Shown here: piece after piece, positions 1-8,156 of the stretch
How the letters are laid out: the number at the start of each line of letters is the position of its first letter
How positions within the stretch are numbered: the stretch's first letter is position 1
DNA from: Elusimicrobiales bacterium
Lineage (GTDB): Bacteria > Elusimicrobiota > Elusimicrobia > Elusimicrobiales > UBA9959
Assembly (NCBI GenBank): GCA_024681855.1
Contig: JAILAB010000055.1
Location: 1-64,000 of the forward strand
Reading direction: 5' to 3'
Length of the DNA: 64,000 nucleotides
The notes under the pieces: model-generated
What the model was told of the DNA's origin: nothing
The model's database searches: none
Seen by the model: the letters and a program-made list of their open reading frames with translations, nothing else
Translations under genes and position numbers: made by a program

Positions 1-2
1 CT

Positions 3-848
3 GCCAATGCTAATGCTTTTTACATAAGCGGCAGCGCTGGCACCGTGAGCGGCGAAGATGATTACAAGGCCACGAATGTGAATGTGCTTTTGGGCATGGA
101 AAATTTTGCCATAGAGCCTTCATGGAAGAACTATTCTGATGAGAATACCAATGATTACAACACATACGCTTTGCGCCTGGCTAGGGAAACTTCCGTATAC
201 ACTCTTGGCATTTACGGCGGCCTTACTCCGGATGTGGACAGCAAGACTCCTCCTGCCACGACTTATTCTAATCAGTTTGTTGGCGCGGATTTTACCATAT
301 CCCTCAATCCGATAGGCGGCAATAATTCCAGGCTCGTCGGCCCTGGCAATCGCGGAATATCTGTCGGCGGCGACGGCATTACCCGTGTAGACGTCGGTGC
401 GGGCATTAAGTATGCGAAGCACAAAACCGAAGCGGCTGGAGCTGCGGACCTTGAAACAGAGCAGACCGAATATCAGATTTTCGCTGGCGCTAAAATACTC
501 ATGCTTAACCTTTCCGGCGGCATAACCAAATATGACTACGGCGATAGCGACAGCCCTGTTTTCGGTTATATCAATGGCGTGAACTATGCCATACTCGGAA
601 TGAGGCCTGATACTGCCTTTAACATTAAAATGGACATTCCCTTCTTCCCCATAGTTACTCCTTATCTCGGTTATTCCACCGTCAAATATGATGTTCCTGC
701 CGGAGTGAAAGATCATTCCAATAACTATGAGTTTGGCGCATATCTTGATTTCGCCATGCTTACGGCTAATGTCAGCTATCAGATAAGGGAATACGACGGG
801 CATAATGACGGCTTCCTTTCTGCCGGCGTAGGCCTTAAGTTTGAGTAA
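3..848 (+). CDS. Outer-membrane beta-barrel protein, 5' end missing
   Basis: The reading frame is open to the left edge of the window, so the start codon lies upstream. The first visible residues, ANANAFYISGSAG, look like the end of a signal peptide (an ANA-like cleavage site) followed by the mature protein. The rest is about 270 residues of short alternating polar/aromatic strands rich in Gly, Tyr and Asn, and the chain ends in a strand with Phe next to last (VGLKFE), as in Gram-negative outer-membrane barrels. I infer an outer-membrane barrel of 8-12 strands. I do not recognise a specific family, and the substrate or role is unknown. An internal GTG at 45 could be taken for a start, but the upstream frame is clearly coding. 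dnaX follows after 40 bp. Confidence 0.75.
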   Translation, partial: ANANAFYISGSAGTVSGEDDYKATNVNVLLGMENFAIEPSWKNYSDENTNDYNTYALRLARETSVYTLGIYGGLTPDVDSKTPPATTYSNQFVGADFTISLNPIGGNNSRLVGPGNRGISVGGDGITRVDVGAGIKYAKHKTEAAGAADLETEQTEYQIFAGAKILMLNLSGGITKYDYGDSDSPVFGYINGVNYAILGMRPDTAFNIKMDIPFFPIVTPYLGYSTVKYDVPAGVKDHSNNYEFGAYLDFAMLTANVSYQIREYDGHNDGFLSAGVGLKFE

Positions 849-888
849 TATTTTTTCATAAGCGAACGTGATTTTCACGGCATAAGAA

Positions 889-2907
889 ATGTACGAGAAT
901 CTTGCTGCCAAATATCGTCCAATGACTCTTTCTGACCTTATTGGCCAGGAAGCCGTGAAGACTACGCTTAAAAATGCGGTAAAGCTGAACCGCGTGGCTC
1001 ATTCCTATGTGTTCTATGGGCCGCGCGGCTGCGGCAAAACCACAGTGGCACGCATTCTGGCTAAAACTCTTAACTGCCATGCGCCGGATAAAAACGGAGA
1101 GCCTTGCGGAAAATGCCCTTCATGCCTGGAAATAACGGAATCCAATTCCCTTGACGTAATAGAAATTGATGCTGCCTCAAATACTGCCGTAGACAATGTG
1201 CGCAGCGTTATAGTGGAGCAGGTAAACTTTGCTCCTTCGCGCGATAAATATAAAATCTACATACTTGATGAAGTCCACATGCTTTCCAAGGGCTCTTTCA
1301 ATGCTTTGCTGAAAACTCTTGAGGAACCTCCCTCGCATGTGGTGTTCATAATGGCTACCACGGAGCAGGAGAAGGTTCCTGCCACAATATTGTCCCGCTC
1401 TCAATGTTTCCGCTTTAAATTTATTCCTGAACATGACATAGCGGAAAGGCTTAAGCATGTTGCTGAGCTTGAGAAAATTGCGATTGATTCTGAATCTTTG
1501 AGCCTTATTGCTAAGTCTTGCGGAGGAGCTATGCGCGATGCCCTTACTCTGCTTGACAGGGCTGCTTCTTTTTGCGGAAATGAAATATCAATCGGCATAC
1601 TGAATGAGCTTTTAGGCAGGCCTGACGAGGAGCTTCTGCAGCTGCTAATGCTTTCTCTGGTAAACAGGGATTCTGCTGCTCTTCATTCTTCATTTGACCG
1701 CATAATGTCTGAGGGATATGATGCCCTTACAGTATTAAGAGAGCTTAGAAATGCCCTTTCAGATGCTTTTTTTGCTATGCTGAAAGGGGAAAAAACCGGG
1801 CCGGCCAAATGGCTGCCAGCTTCTGTTTCTGCCTGGAATATTGCCAAGCTCTCCAGAAAGCTCACTGTTCTTATAAAGGAAACTCAGTATTCTGATACTC
1901 CTGCCATATCTGCGGAAGTAGGTCTTTTTACGCTTATAGACATACCGCAGGATCTGAACGCTCTTGTCAAGAGGCTTGAAGATTTGGAAAAACAGCTTGA
2001 TTTCAGCAGACAGGAAAATGATGAGCTTATTCTATACCAGTCTTCGCCATTAAAAAAAAAAGATGAGCCGAACCTAGAGGAAGCTCATGGAACAGTTGCC
2101 AGCCAGCCGGCCGCTGCTTCTTATAAGCCTTTTAATTCCGCTTCATTTGCTGAAGCCTGGAGAAAAACATTAGGGCGTATATCAGCGGAGCGGCCTACGC
2201 TTTACAATGCTCTTGCGGAATGCGGCATGCGCCATGACGATAAAGGCACTGTAACGCTGGTGGCAACGAATCCTTTTTATGCTAACAGGGTTTCTTATGC
2301 CTTGGAAACATTAAGCGAGCTGATGAGCGGCTTTCTCGGCAGGAAAATTGATTTTATTGTTACTTCCGGTGCGGCTGCGCTAAAATCTTCCGAAAAGATT
2401 AGCATGCCTTTGAATCCCGAAAACATTGCTCCGGCAGCCAGCCAGCCGGTCTTAGGCTCAGCAAAAAAAAATGAACCGCAAGCTGACAATGCTTTTTCTG
2501 ACGGGGATCCTGTTCCTGAAACAGGAGAGGAAGCTGAAATAACGGAGACTGAGGATTCTCCTTCATCGGCGGTTAATGAAAAATCTGCCGCCAATGAGGC
2601 GGTATTTAAGCCAGCCGCTGCTGTGGCAAAACCTGCAGGCAATATGTTAGGGCAGAAACAAAATTCTTATGGCAAAGGCTCTGTTAGGACTGAAGGTAAG
2701 GCAATGCCTGCTGCTCAAAATTCCAAAGGCTCTAATTTGCAAAGCGCTCATTTGACTAAGGAAAACGGAGATAAGCCGCGCGGTAATCCGGCAAGGCATA
2801 AGGCTGCCTCGCTTGAATATGTTCCGCCAGAAGAGATGCCAGCTGAGTTTTCCTCGCTTAAAGAAATTTTTGGGGCTGCGATCACAAGGATAAATAAAGT
2901 GTTATGA
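889..2907 (+). CDS. dnaX: DNA polymerase III subunit gamma/tau
   Basis: Clamp-loader AAA+ ATPase that loads the beta clamp and couples the polymerases to the helicase. The 672-residue product has the DnaX order: Walker A GPRGCGKT at residues 44-51, a zinc module with C63, C73, C76 and C79, Walker B DEVH at 127-130, a sensor segment MATTE, and the arginine-finger region with LSRSQ. After about residue 390 comes a linker, a tau-specific domain (about 415-510), an Ala/Ser/Lys-rich spacer and a short conserved C-terminus. An A10 tract at 2052-2061 lies exactly at the gamma/tau boundary and is listed separately. The start MYENLAAKYRP matches family N-termini. The stop overlaps the start of recR (ATGA), so the two are probably co-translated. 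Confidence 0.95.
   Translation: MYENLAAKYRPMTLSDLIGQEAVKTTLKNAVKLNRVAHSYVFYGPRGCGKTTVARILAKTLNCHAPDKNGEPCGKCPSCLEITESNSLDVIEIDAASNTAVDNVRSVIVEQVNFAPSRDKYKIYILDEVHMLSKGSFNALLKTLEEPPSHVVFIMATTEQEKVPATILSRSQCFRFKFIPEHDIAERLKHVAELEKIAIDSESLSLIAKSCGGAMRDALTLLDRAASFCGNEISIGILNELLGRPDEELLQLLMLSLVNRDSAALHSSFDRIMSEGYDALTVLRELRNALSDAFFAMLKGEKTGPAKWLPASVSAWNIAKLSRKLTVLIKETQYSDTPAISAEVGLFTLIDIPQDLNALVKRLEDLEKQLDFSRQENDELILYQSSPLKKKDEPNLEEAHGTVASQPAAASYKPFNSASFAEAWRKTLGRISAERPTLYNALAECGMRHDDKGTVTLVATNPFYANRVSYALETLSELMSGFLGRKIDFIVTSGAAALKSSEKISMPLNPENIAPAASQPVLGSAKKNEPQADNAFSDGDPVPETGEEAEITETEDSPSSAVNEKSAANEAVFKPAAAVAKPAGNMLGQKQNSYGKGSVRTEGKAMPAAQNSKGSNLQSAHLTKENGDKPRGNPARHKAASLEYVPPEEMPAEFSSLKEIFGAAITRINKVL
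2052..2088 (+). promoter_or_regulatory. Slippery A10 tract plus hairpin in dnaX
   Basis: The run of ten A at 2052-2061 spans codons TTA AAA AAA AAA (residues 388-391). A 6-bp perfect stem (ATGAGC 2063-2068 with GCTCAT 2083-2088, 14-nt loop) follows directly. A -1 slip reads AGA then TGA (2064-2066), giving a 392-residue protein. A +1 slip reaches TAG at 2075-2077. Both outcomes would give a gamma-length product lacking the tau domain. In known dnaX genes gamma arises by ribosomal frameshifting on an A-rich site (Escherichia coli) or by transcriptional slippage on an A9 tract (Thermus thermophilus). The layout is seen directly; use of the site is inferred. Confidence 0.6.
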
Positions 2908-3497
2908 AAGCATTGGACGAGCTGATTTCCGCTTTTCGCCGTTTCCCTGGCGTTGGCCCTAAGCAGGCAGAGCGTTTTGCTCTTTATGTCGTGCGCGCTT
3001 CCGGCCCTGAAATTGACCGGCTGGCGGAAATACTTCATAATGTGAAGGAAACCATAGGCTATTGCCGGGAATGCTGGGATTATACGGAAAAAGGCCTGTG
3101 CTCCATCTGCTCAGATAGCGCCAGGGATCATTCCGTTTTATGCGTGGTTGAGCGGCCACAGGATGTTGCCGCTATAGAAAAATCTAAAACATTTAATGGC
3201 GTATACCATGTGCTTCATGGTTCCATTTCTCCGCTTGCGGGAATCAATTCATCGCAGATAAAATTTAAGGAACTTGCTGAACGCGTAAAAAATTCTGGCG
3301 GCGGGTTTAAAGAGATAATACTGGCTCTCAATCCTGACTCGGAGGGGGAAGCCACTGCAATTTATATTACCAATGCCCTTAAGCCATACGGCGTTAAACT
3401 TACCAGGCTTGCATGCGGCGTGCCATTAGGCGGAGACATTGATTATATGGATGAAGTTACTTTAGGCTGTGCTCTTAGAGGAAGGACCCTTGTCTGA
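2904..3497 (+). CDS. recR: Recombination mediator protein RecR
   Basis: RecR acts with RecF/RecO to load RecA on gapped DNA. The 197-residue length is standard. It has an N-terminal helix-hairpin-helix (FPGVGPKQAERFALY), a C4 zinc finger with C54, C57, C66 and C69, a Toprim domain starting near VLCVVERPQDV and ending with the conserved PSSE-like loop region (NPDSEGEATAIYI), and the C-terminal GRTLV. The start codon overlaps the dnaX stop, the common dnaX-recR arrangement, so the pair is probably translationally coupled. Confidence 0.95.
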   Translation: MKALDELISAFRRFPGVGPKQAERFALYVVRASGPEIDRLAEILHNVKETIGYCRECWDYTEKGLCSICSDSARDHSVLCVVERPQDVAAIEKSKTFNGVYHVLHGSISPLAGINSSQIKFKELAERVKNSGGGFKEIILALNPDSEGEATAIYITNALKPYGVKLTRLACGVPLGGDIDYMDEVTLGCALRGRTLV

Positions 3498-3498
3498 T

Positions 3499-5469
3499 AT
3501 GCTGCTTTCTTATTATAAAAGGCCCTTGGTCATATTGTTAATTCTGCTATGCGGGCTTATAATTGCCTTTAAAAAGCATTTCGTAAAGCCTCCTGATATG
3601 CCTAAGTTCAGCATGCCGAGGCTTGGCGCGCTTGTTGAAGGCCGAATAGCAGAATACCCCGTGAACAGTAACGGAAAATATCGTTTTGAGCTGGATAATG
3701 TTTCTGTATACCATAAGCCGATAAAATCTTCGCTCATGGCATATACCAATGACATAAAAGGCCTGTCGTTTGGTGACAGAATAGGTTTTGTGGCCGATCT
3801 TTACGAGCCCTCAAAAAATTATATCCCGGGCGGCCTGAATTGGGCATCTTATCTTTTCAAGCGCGGCATAAGCGCAGAAGCCAGGGCTGTTTCCCCGATT
3901 GATTCCATAAGCCCTGCACCTAAATACATTCAGGCGGCTTCAAATTTCCGCAGCCGCATTCTAAACGCTTTTTTGAAAAATCTGCCTGAGCAGGAAGCCG
4001 CCGTGCTTTCCGGCATAGTCATTGGGGAAAAACGCAGCGTTGATGAGAAAATCAAGGAGGCTTTCCAGAAATCTGGAGCAATGCATTTGCTGGTTGCCTC
4101 TGGCTCAAATGTGGGCTTTGTTGCGGTTATGGTATATGCCGCATGCGCTGTTTTTGGGCTTCGGCGCCGCTATTCAGGCTTTCTGGCTTTGGCTGCTGCC
4201 GGTTTTTATGTGCTTGCCTGCGGCCTTGACGCTCCTCTTGTGCGGGCATACATAATGTTTGCCATAGGAATTGCTGCTTTTGCGTGCCGAAGGGAAAGCG
4301 GCGGTTTCCATTCCCTTGTGCTTGCTGCTTTTATATTAATAGTTATGTCCCCAAGGTCTTTGTTTGACATTGGCTTTCAGATGTCTTTCCTTGCCGCATA
4401 CGGTCTTATCGCAGGAACCTCTATATGGGATTCCCGCCTGCGCCATGTTTGCGATTTGCTTTTCAATTTGCGCAAAACAAAGAAAGGCATGTTCATGTCA
4501 GGCTTTGTTTATAAAATTTTAAGCTTGGCAGCCATAAGTTTCTTTGCGCAGCTGTTCCTTTATCCGCTCATGGCTGTTTATTTTCATCAGATTTCGGCAG
4601 TGTCCCTTATTTCAAATATACTGCTGGTGCCTGCGGCTGGCATAGCAATGTTTATGGGCTTTGTTTTGGCTTTCTGCTCGCCTTTTGCTCCTGCCGCAGC
4701 CGTGGTTTCGTTTTTTGTTTCAATGTTCATGAAGGTTTTCATATTTTTGATTAATCTTTTCGCAGCTTTCCCTTTAGCTTCATTTAACGTGCCGGAACCT
4801 TCTTGGCTGATTATAAGCGGTTATTATGTGCTTGCATGGACTATGCTTCATTGGCCGCTGCTTGGCTTTACCAAATATCTTTTCCCTTCCTTTGGCATTT
4901 TCCTTATTCTTGCGCAGCCTGTTTTTGGCCTGCTCGGAAACCTGAAGGTTAAGGAGCATGTGCTTTTGTTTGGCAATAGCAAAACTTCTTCCGCTCTTAT
5001 TGTTGAGAAAAAAGGAATTTTTCTTGTGAATCCGGGGCAGAACGGCAAAAAACTTGCGGATGCCGTTTATGCGGAAGGAAAATACAGCCTGAATGCCGTT
5101 CTGTTCACTTCCTTGGAAGAAAATAATTTTAAGGGGCTCGCAGAGCTTTCCCGTAAGGTTAGGATAAAAAACATATACCTTCCTTTTGGGCCTATGAATG
5201 ATGAAATGTACAATGCCCTTTCGCCAGCCCGCCATTCCGGAGCAAATATACAGCAGGTATGGCCTGTTTCCAGCGGCACTGTGCATTTGGCCTGGCCGGA
5301 GCAGGTTTACGGATATGCCGGTCGCGGAGAGCCTTATGACTGGAGGGTTTATTCCGTCATGGTAACAGGCAACGGGCGCTGCGCATCTGTTATGAAGAAT
5401 GGACGCTGGAGCACGCCTGAATGCCGTGAGCCTGGGGATCAGCTTATAACTGACATAAAATTTGAATGA
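3499..5469 (+). CDS. comEC: ComEC/Rec2-family DNA-uptake channel
   Basis: Inner-membrane channel for transport of transforming DNA into the cytoplasm. The protein has an N-terminal hydrophobic helix, an OB-like DUF4131 region (about 40-150), then the competence domain with many membrane helices, including the recognisable VLSGIVIGEKRSVDE and HLLVASGSNVGF motifs. A C-terminal region at about 490-650 has the place and spacing of the metallo-beta-lactamase-like domain, but the metal motif HxHxDH is replaced by a sequence around FTSLEENNFKG. I chose ATG 3499, two bases after the recR stop and preceded by GGAAGGA; an in-frame GTG at 3469 would add 10 residues and overlap recR. With pilT downstream, this supports competence or DNA uptake for nutrition. 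Confidence 0.88.
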   Translation: MLLSYYKRPLVILLILLCGLIIAFKKHFVKPPDMPKFSMPRLGALVEGRIAEYPVNSNGKYRFELDNVSVYHKPIKSSLMAYTNDIKGLSFGDRIGFVADLYEPSKNYIPGGLNWASYLFKRGISAEARAVSPIDSISPAPKYIQAASNFRSRILNAFLKNLPEQEAAVLSGIVIGEKRSVDEKIKEAFQKSGAMHLLVASGSNVGFVAVMVYAACAVFGLRRRYSGFLALAAAGFYVLACGLDAPLVRAYIMFAIGIAAFACRRESGGFHSLVLAAFILIVMSPRSLFDIGFQMSFLAAYGLIAGTSIWDSRLRHVCDLLFNLRKTKKGMFMSGFVYKILSLAAISFFAQLFLYPLMAVYFHQISAVSLISNILLVPAAGIAMFMGFVLAFCSPFAPAAAVVSFFVSMFMKVFIFLINLFAAFPLASFNVPEPSWLIISGYYVLAWTMLHWPLLGFTKYLFPSFGIFLILAQPVFGLLGNLKVKEHVLLFGNSKTSSALIVEKKGIFLVNPGQNGKKLADAVYAEGKYSLNAVLFTSLEENNFKGLAELSRKVRIKNIYLPFGPMNDEMYNALSPARHSGANIQQVWPVSSGTVHLAWPEQVYGYAGRGEPYDWRVYSVMVTGNGRCASVMKNGRWSTPECREPGDQLITDIKFE

Positions 5470-5565
5470 TTTGCTGCTATGGCTAATATTATGCTTTGCC
5501 ATTTGCGGCAGAGCTTAATATTAATGCCAGCCGCAGCTTATAAAGATTTATTACGGAAATTTATT

Positions 5566-7263
5566 ATGGAAAAAGAAAATACTGAATCAGAATCTAAAAG
5601 AAATTTCATTAGGGACATGATTGACCATGACAATGAGACCGGCCGCTTTGGACATAAGGTTCATACGAGATTTCCGCCTGAGCCAAATGGATATATACAT
5701 ATCGGCCATGCCAAGTCAATATGCCTTAACAGCGGAATAGCCAAGGATTATGGCGGAGAATTCAATCTCCGTTTTGATGACACTAATCCCTCTAAGGAAG
5801 ACCAGGAGTATGTTGACAATATAATTGATGACGTGAAATGGCTCACTGACGGTTTTTATAAAGGCAAAGCTCTTTTTGCGTCAGATTATTTCCCGCAGAT
5901 GTATGAATGGGCAGTGCAGCTTATAAAAGCAGGCAAGGCCTATGTGTGCGATCTTTCTCCCGAAGAAGTGAGCAGATACAGAGGGGAGCCTGGAAAGCCT
6001 GGCCGGGAAAGCCCATACCGCAACCGCACAGTTGAGGAGAACCTGGCTCTTTTTGAAAGAATGAAGAACGGTGAATTTCCGGATGGAAGCCATACGCTGC
6101 GCGCGAAAATTGACATGGCGCATCCAAATCTGAATATGCGCGATCCTGTTATGTACCGCATACTTCATGCCTCGCATCACAGGCAGGGGAACAAATGGAA
6201 TATTTATCCCATGTATGACTGGGCGCACGGGCTGGAAGACTCAATAGAGGGTATAACTCATTCAATATGCACTTTGGAATTTGAGGATCACCGCCCGCTT
6301 TATGACTGGTTCATAGATCAGCTTCCGGGCATACATCATCCGCAGCAGATTGAGTTTGCCCGCCTGAATCTCAGCTATACCGTAATGAGCAAGCGCAAAC
6401 TGCTTGAACTGGTTAAGGGCGGATATGTGGACGGCTGGGACGATCCCCGCATGCCAACAATTACCGGCATACGCCGCCGGGGATACACGGCATCTTCCAT
6501 ACGCTCATTCCTGGACGGAATAGGCGTGGCTAAATTTAACAGCACCATTGAGCTTGGCCTGCTGGAAAATGCGATACGCAATGAGCTGAATGAGAATGCC
6601 CTAAGAGCAATGGCAGTGCTAAAACCTGTAAAAATAATAATCGATAATTATCCTGACGGCCTTGTGGAAGAAATGGAAGCTTCTAATCACCCGCAGAAGC
6701 CTGAATCCGGCGTGAGAAAACTGCCGTTCTGCAAGGAAATCTACATAGAGGAAGACGATTTTCGGGAAGTGCCTCCGCCGAAGTATTTCAGGCTTGCTCC
6801 CGGGAAAGAAGTACGCCTGCGCTCCGCGTATATAGTAAAATGCGTTTCTGTGGAGAAAAATGCTGACGGCAGCATCAAAGCCGTGCATTGCACTTATGAC
6901 CCGGAAAGCCGCGGAGGCAATGCTCCCGACGGCCGCAAGATAAAAGGCACAATACATTGGGTTTCCGCCCGCCATGCCGTTAAGGCTGAAATACGCCTGT
7001 ATGACACTCTTTTTAAAGTGCCTAACCCTGAAGATGTTGAAGAAGGGCATGATTACAAGGAAAATCTTAATCCGGCATCGCTGACCAGAGTAAATGCTTA
7101 TGTAGAGCCTATGCTGGCCAAGGCAGAGAAAGGCAGCCGCTGGCAGTTTGAAAGACTGGGCTATTTCTATGTTGATCCGAAAGATTCAAAAGAGAATGCT
7201 CCGGTATTTAACCGCATAGTTACGCTAAAGGACACTTGGGCAAAACTGTCTAAGAAAAAATAA
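5566..7263 (+). CDS. glnS: Glutaminyl-tRNA synthetase
   Basis: Charges tRNA-Gln with glutamine. The class I signature HIGH is at residues 45-48 within [15 protein letters not shown], and the KMSKS equivalent VMSKR is at 273-277. The catalytic segment [19 protein letters not shown] and a C-terminal anticodon-binding beta-barrel region are present. Starting at ATG 5566 gives 565 residues (E. coli enzyme about 554). The frame is open further upstream to 5479, but that extension lacks family similarity and overlaps poorly coding sequence. Because the window also encodes GltX, direct charging of tRNA-Gln is probable; the gatCAB status cannot be judged here. Confidence 0.95.
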   Translation: MEKENTESESKRNFIRDMIDHDNETGRFGHKVHTRFPPEPNGYIHIGHAKSICLNSGIAKDYGGEFNLRFDDTNPSKEDQEYVDNIIDDVKWLTDGFYKGKALFASDYFPQMYEWAVQLIKAGKAYVCDLSPEEVSRYRGEPGKPGRESPYRNRTVEENLALFERMKNGEFPDGSHTLRAKIDMAHPNLNMRDPVMYRILHASHHRQGNKWNIYPMYDWAHGLEDSIEGITHSICTLEFEDHRPLYDWFIDQLPGIHHPQQIEFARLNLSYTVMSKRKLLELVKGGYVDGWDDPRMPTITGIRRRGYTASSIRSFLDGIGVAKFNSTIELGLLENAIRNELNENALRAMAVLKPVKIIIDNYPDGLVEEMEASNHPQKPESGVRKLPFCKEIYIEEDDFREVPPPKYFRLAPGKEVRLRSAYIVKCVSVEKNADGSIKAVHCTYDPESRGGNAPDGRKIKGTIHWVSARHAVKAEIRLYDTLFKVPNPEDVEEGHDYKENLNPASLTRVNAYVEPMLAKAEKGSRWQFERLGYFYVDPKDSKENAPVFNRIVTLKDTWAKLSKKK

Positions 7264-7300
7264 TTTGGAGTAAACTGTCATATTGCCAAAACAAAATTAA

Positions 7301-8140
7301 ATGAACCAAATAAAAAGCCTGGTAATGTTTTATAATTCCCAAAGGGAAAAGGCTGCTGCTTATGCAGGAGAGCTGGAAAAATTATTAATTGGCAAGGTCA
7401 TCCTGAAAAAAATCTGCGTTTTTGCGGAGCATGAAAAGCTTCAGCCGGCAGATGCAGCCTTGGCAGTGGGAGGCGATGGCACGGTGCTTCATGCTGCCAG
7501 AAATGCAGTGTCTGCCGGCATTCCTGTTTTAGGCATAAATGCGGGCAGCCTTGGTTTTTTGAGCGGCATAACAAGGGAAGACTTTATATCTGCATTGCCG
7601 GATTTTCTTTCAGGAAAGTTCGTGCAGACGGAAAGAATGCTTCTATGCGCTTCTGTTCGCCGTAAAGGAAATACTGTTTTTGGCCCTTTTCCGGCTCTTA
7701 ATGACTGCATAATAAGATGTGCAGACACCAGAGCATTTGGCTTGAAAGCCATGAGGGGGGGGCGCCTTATCACAAAGTATTTTGGAGACGGACTGATTAT
7801 AGCTACGCCAAGCGGATCAACTGCCTATAGCCTGGCTTCAAGCGGGCCTATAGCCGTTCCTGAGCAGGATCTTTTTATTCTTACGCCAATATGTCCGCAT
7901 GCGCTTACCCAGAGGCCGGTGATTCTTTCTACGGATAAAATGCTTTCTGTTGAACTTCTTGGCACAAAAAGCGGCAGCCACCGCTATAGCGTTTCTCTAG
8001 ATGGCCAGGTGGTATTTCCTTTGCGGAATGGGGATATTGTTGAAATATCAGAGCATACGCAAAAATTAAAGCTGATTGTTCCTGAATCATACGATTATTT
8101 CGCTGCTTTGCGGGCAAAGCTGAGGTGGGGGGAACGTTAA
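7301..8140 (+). CDS. nadK: NAD kinase
   Basis: Phosphorylates NAD to NADP using ATP or polyphosphate. The 279 residues include the GGDGT motif at 57-61, the NDCII motif (family NE/D segment), and FGDGLIIATPSGSTAYSLAS, the GDG and TPTGSTAY equivalents that shape the NAD site. A run of eight G at 7755-7762 (codons for M-R-G-G) lies just before the FGDG motif, and a slip of one base in either direction would truncate the enzyme. The gene sits between glnS and recN on the same strand; nadK-recN adjacency is common in bacteria. Confidence 0.95.
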   Translation: MNQIKSLVMFYNSQREKAAAYAGELEKLLIGKVILKKICVFAEHEKLQPADAALAVGGDGTVLHAARNAVSAGIPVLGINAGSLGFLSGITREDFISALPDFLSGKFVQTERMLLCASVRRKGNTVFGPFPALNDCIIRCADTRAFGLKAMRGGRLITKYFGDGLIIATPSGSTAYSLASSGPIAVPEQDLFILTPICPHALTQRPVILSTDKMLSVELLGTKSGSHRYSVSLDGQVVFPLRNGDIVEISEHTQKLKLIVPESYDYFAALRAKLRWGER

Positions 8141-8156
8141 TCGCCCCTCTTTAAAA

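Noticed and set aside
120-911. Long antisense frame over the first barrel gene
   Set aside because: The barrel gene on the other strand has a coherent protein; the antisense frame mirrors its codon pattern and lacks domain features.
4780-5502. Antisense frame at the end of comEC
   Set aside because: Overlaps clear comEC coding sequence and extends into a non-coding gap; no protein features.
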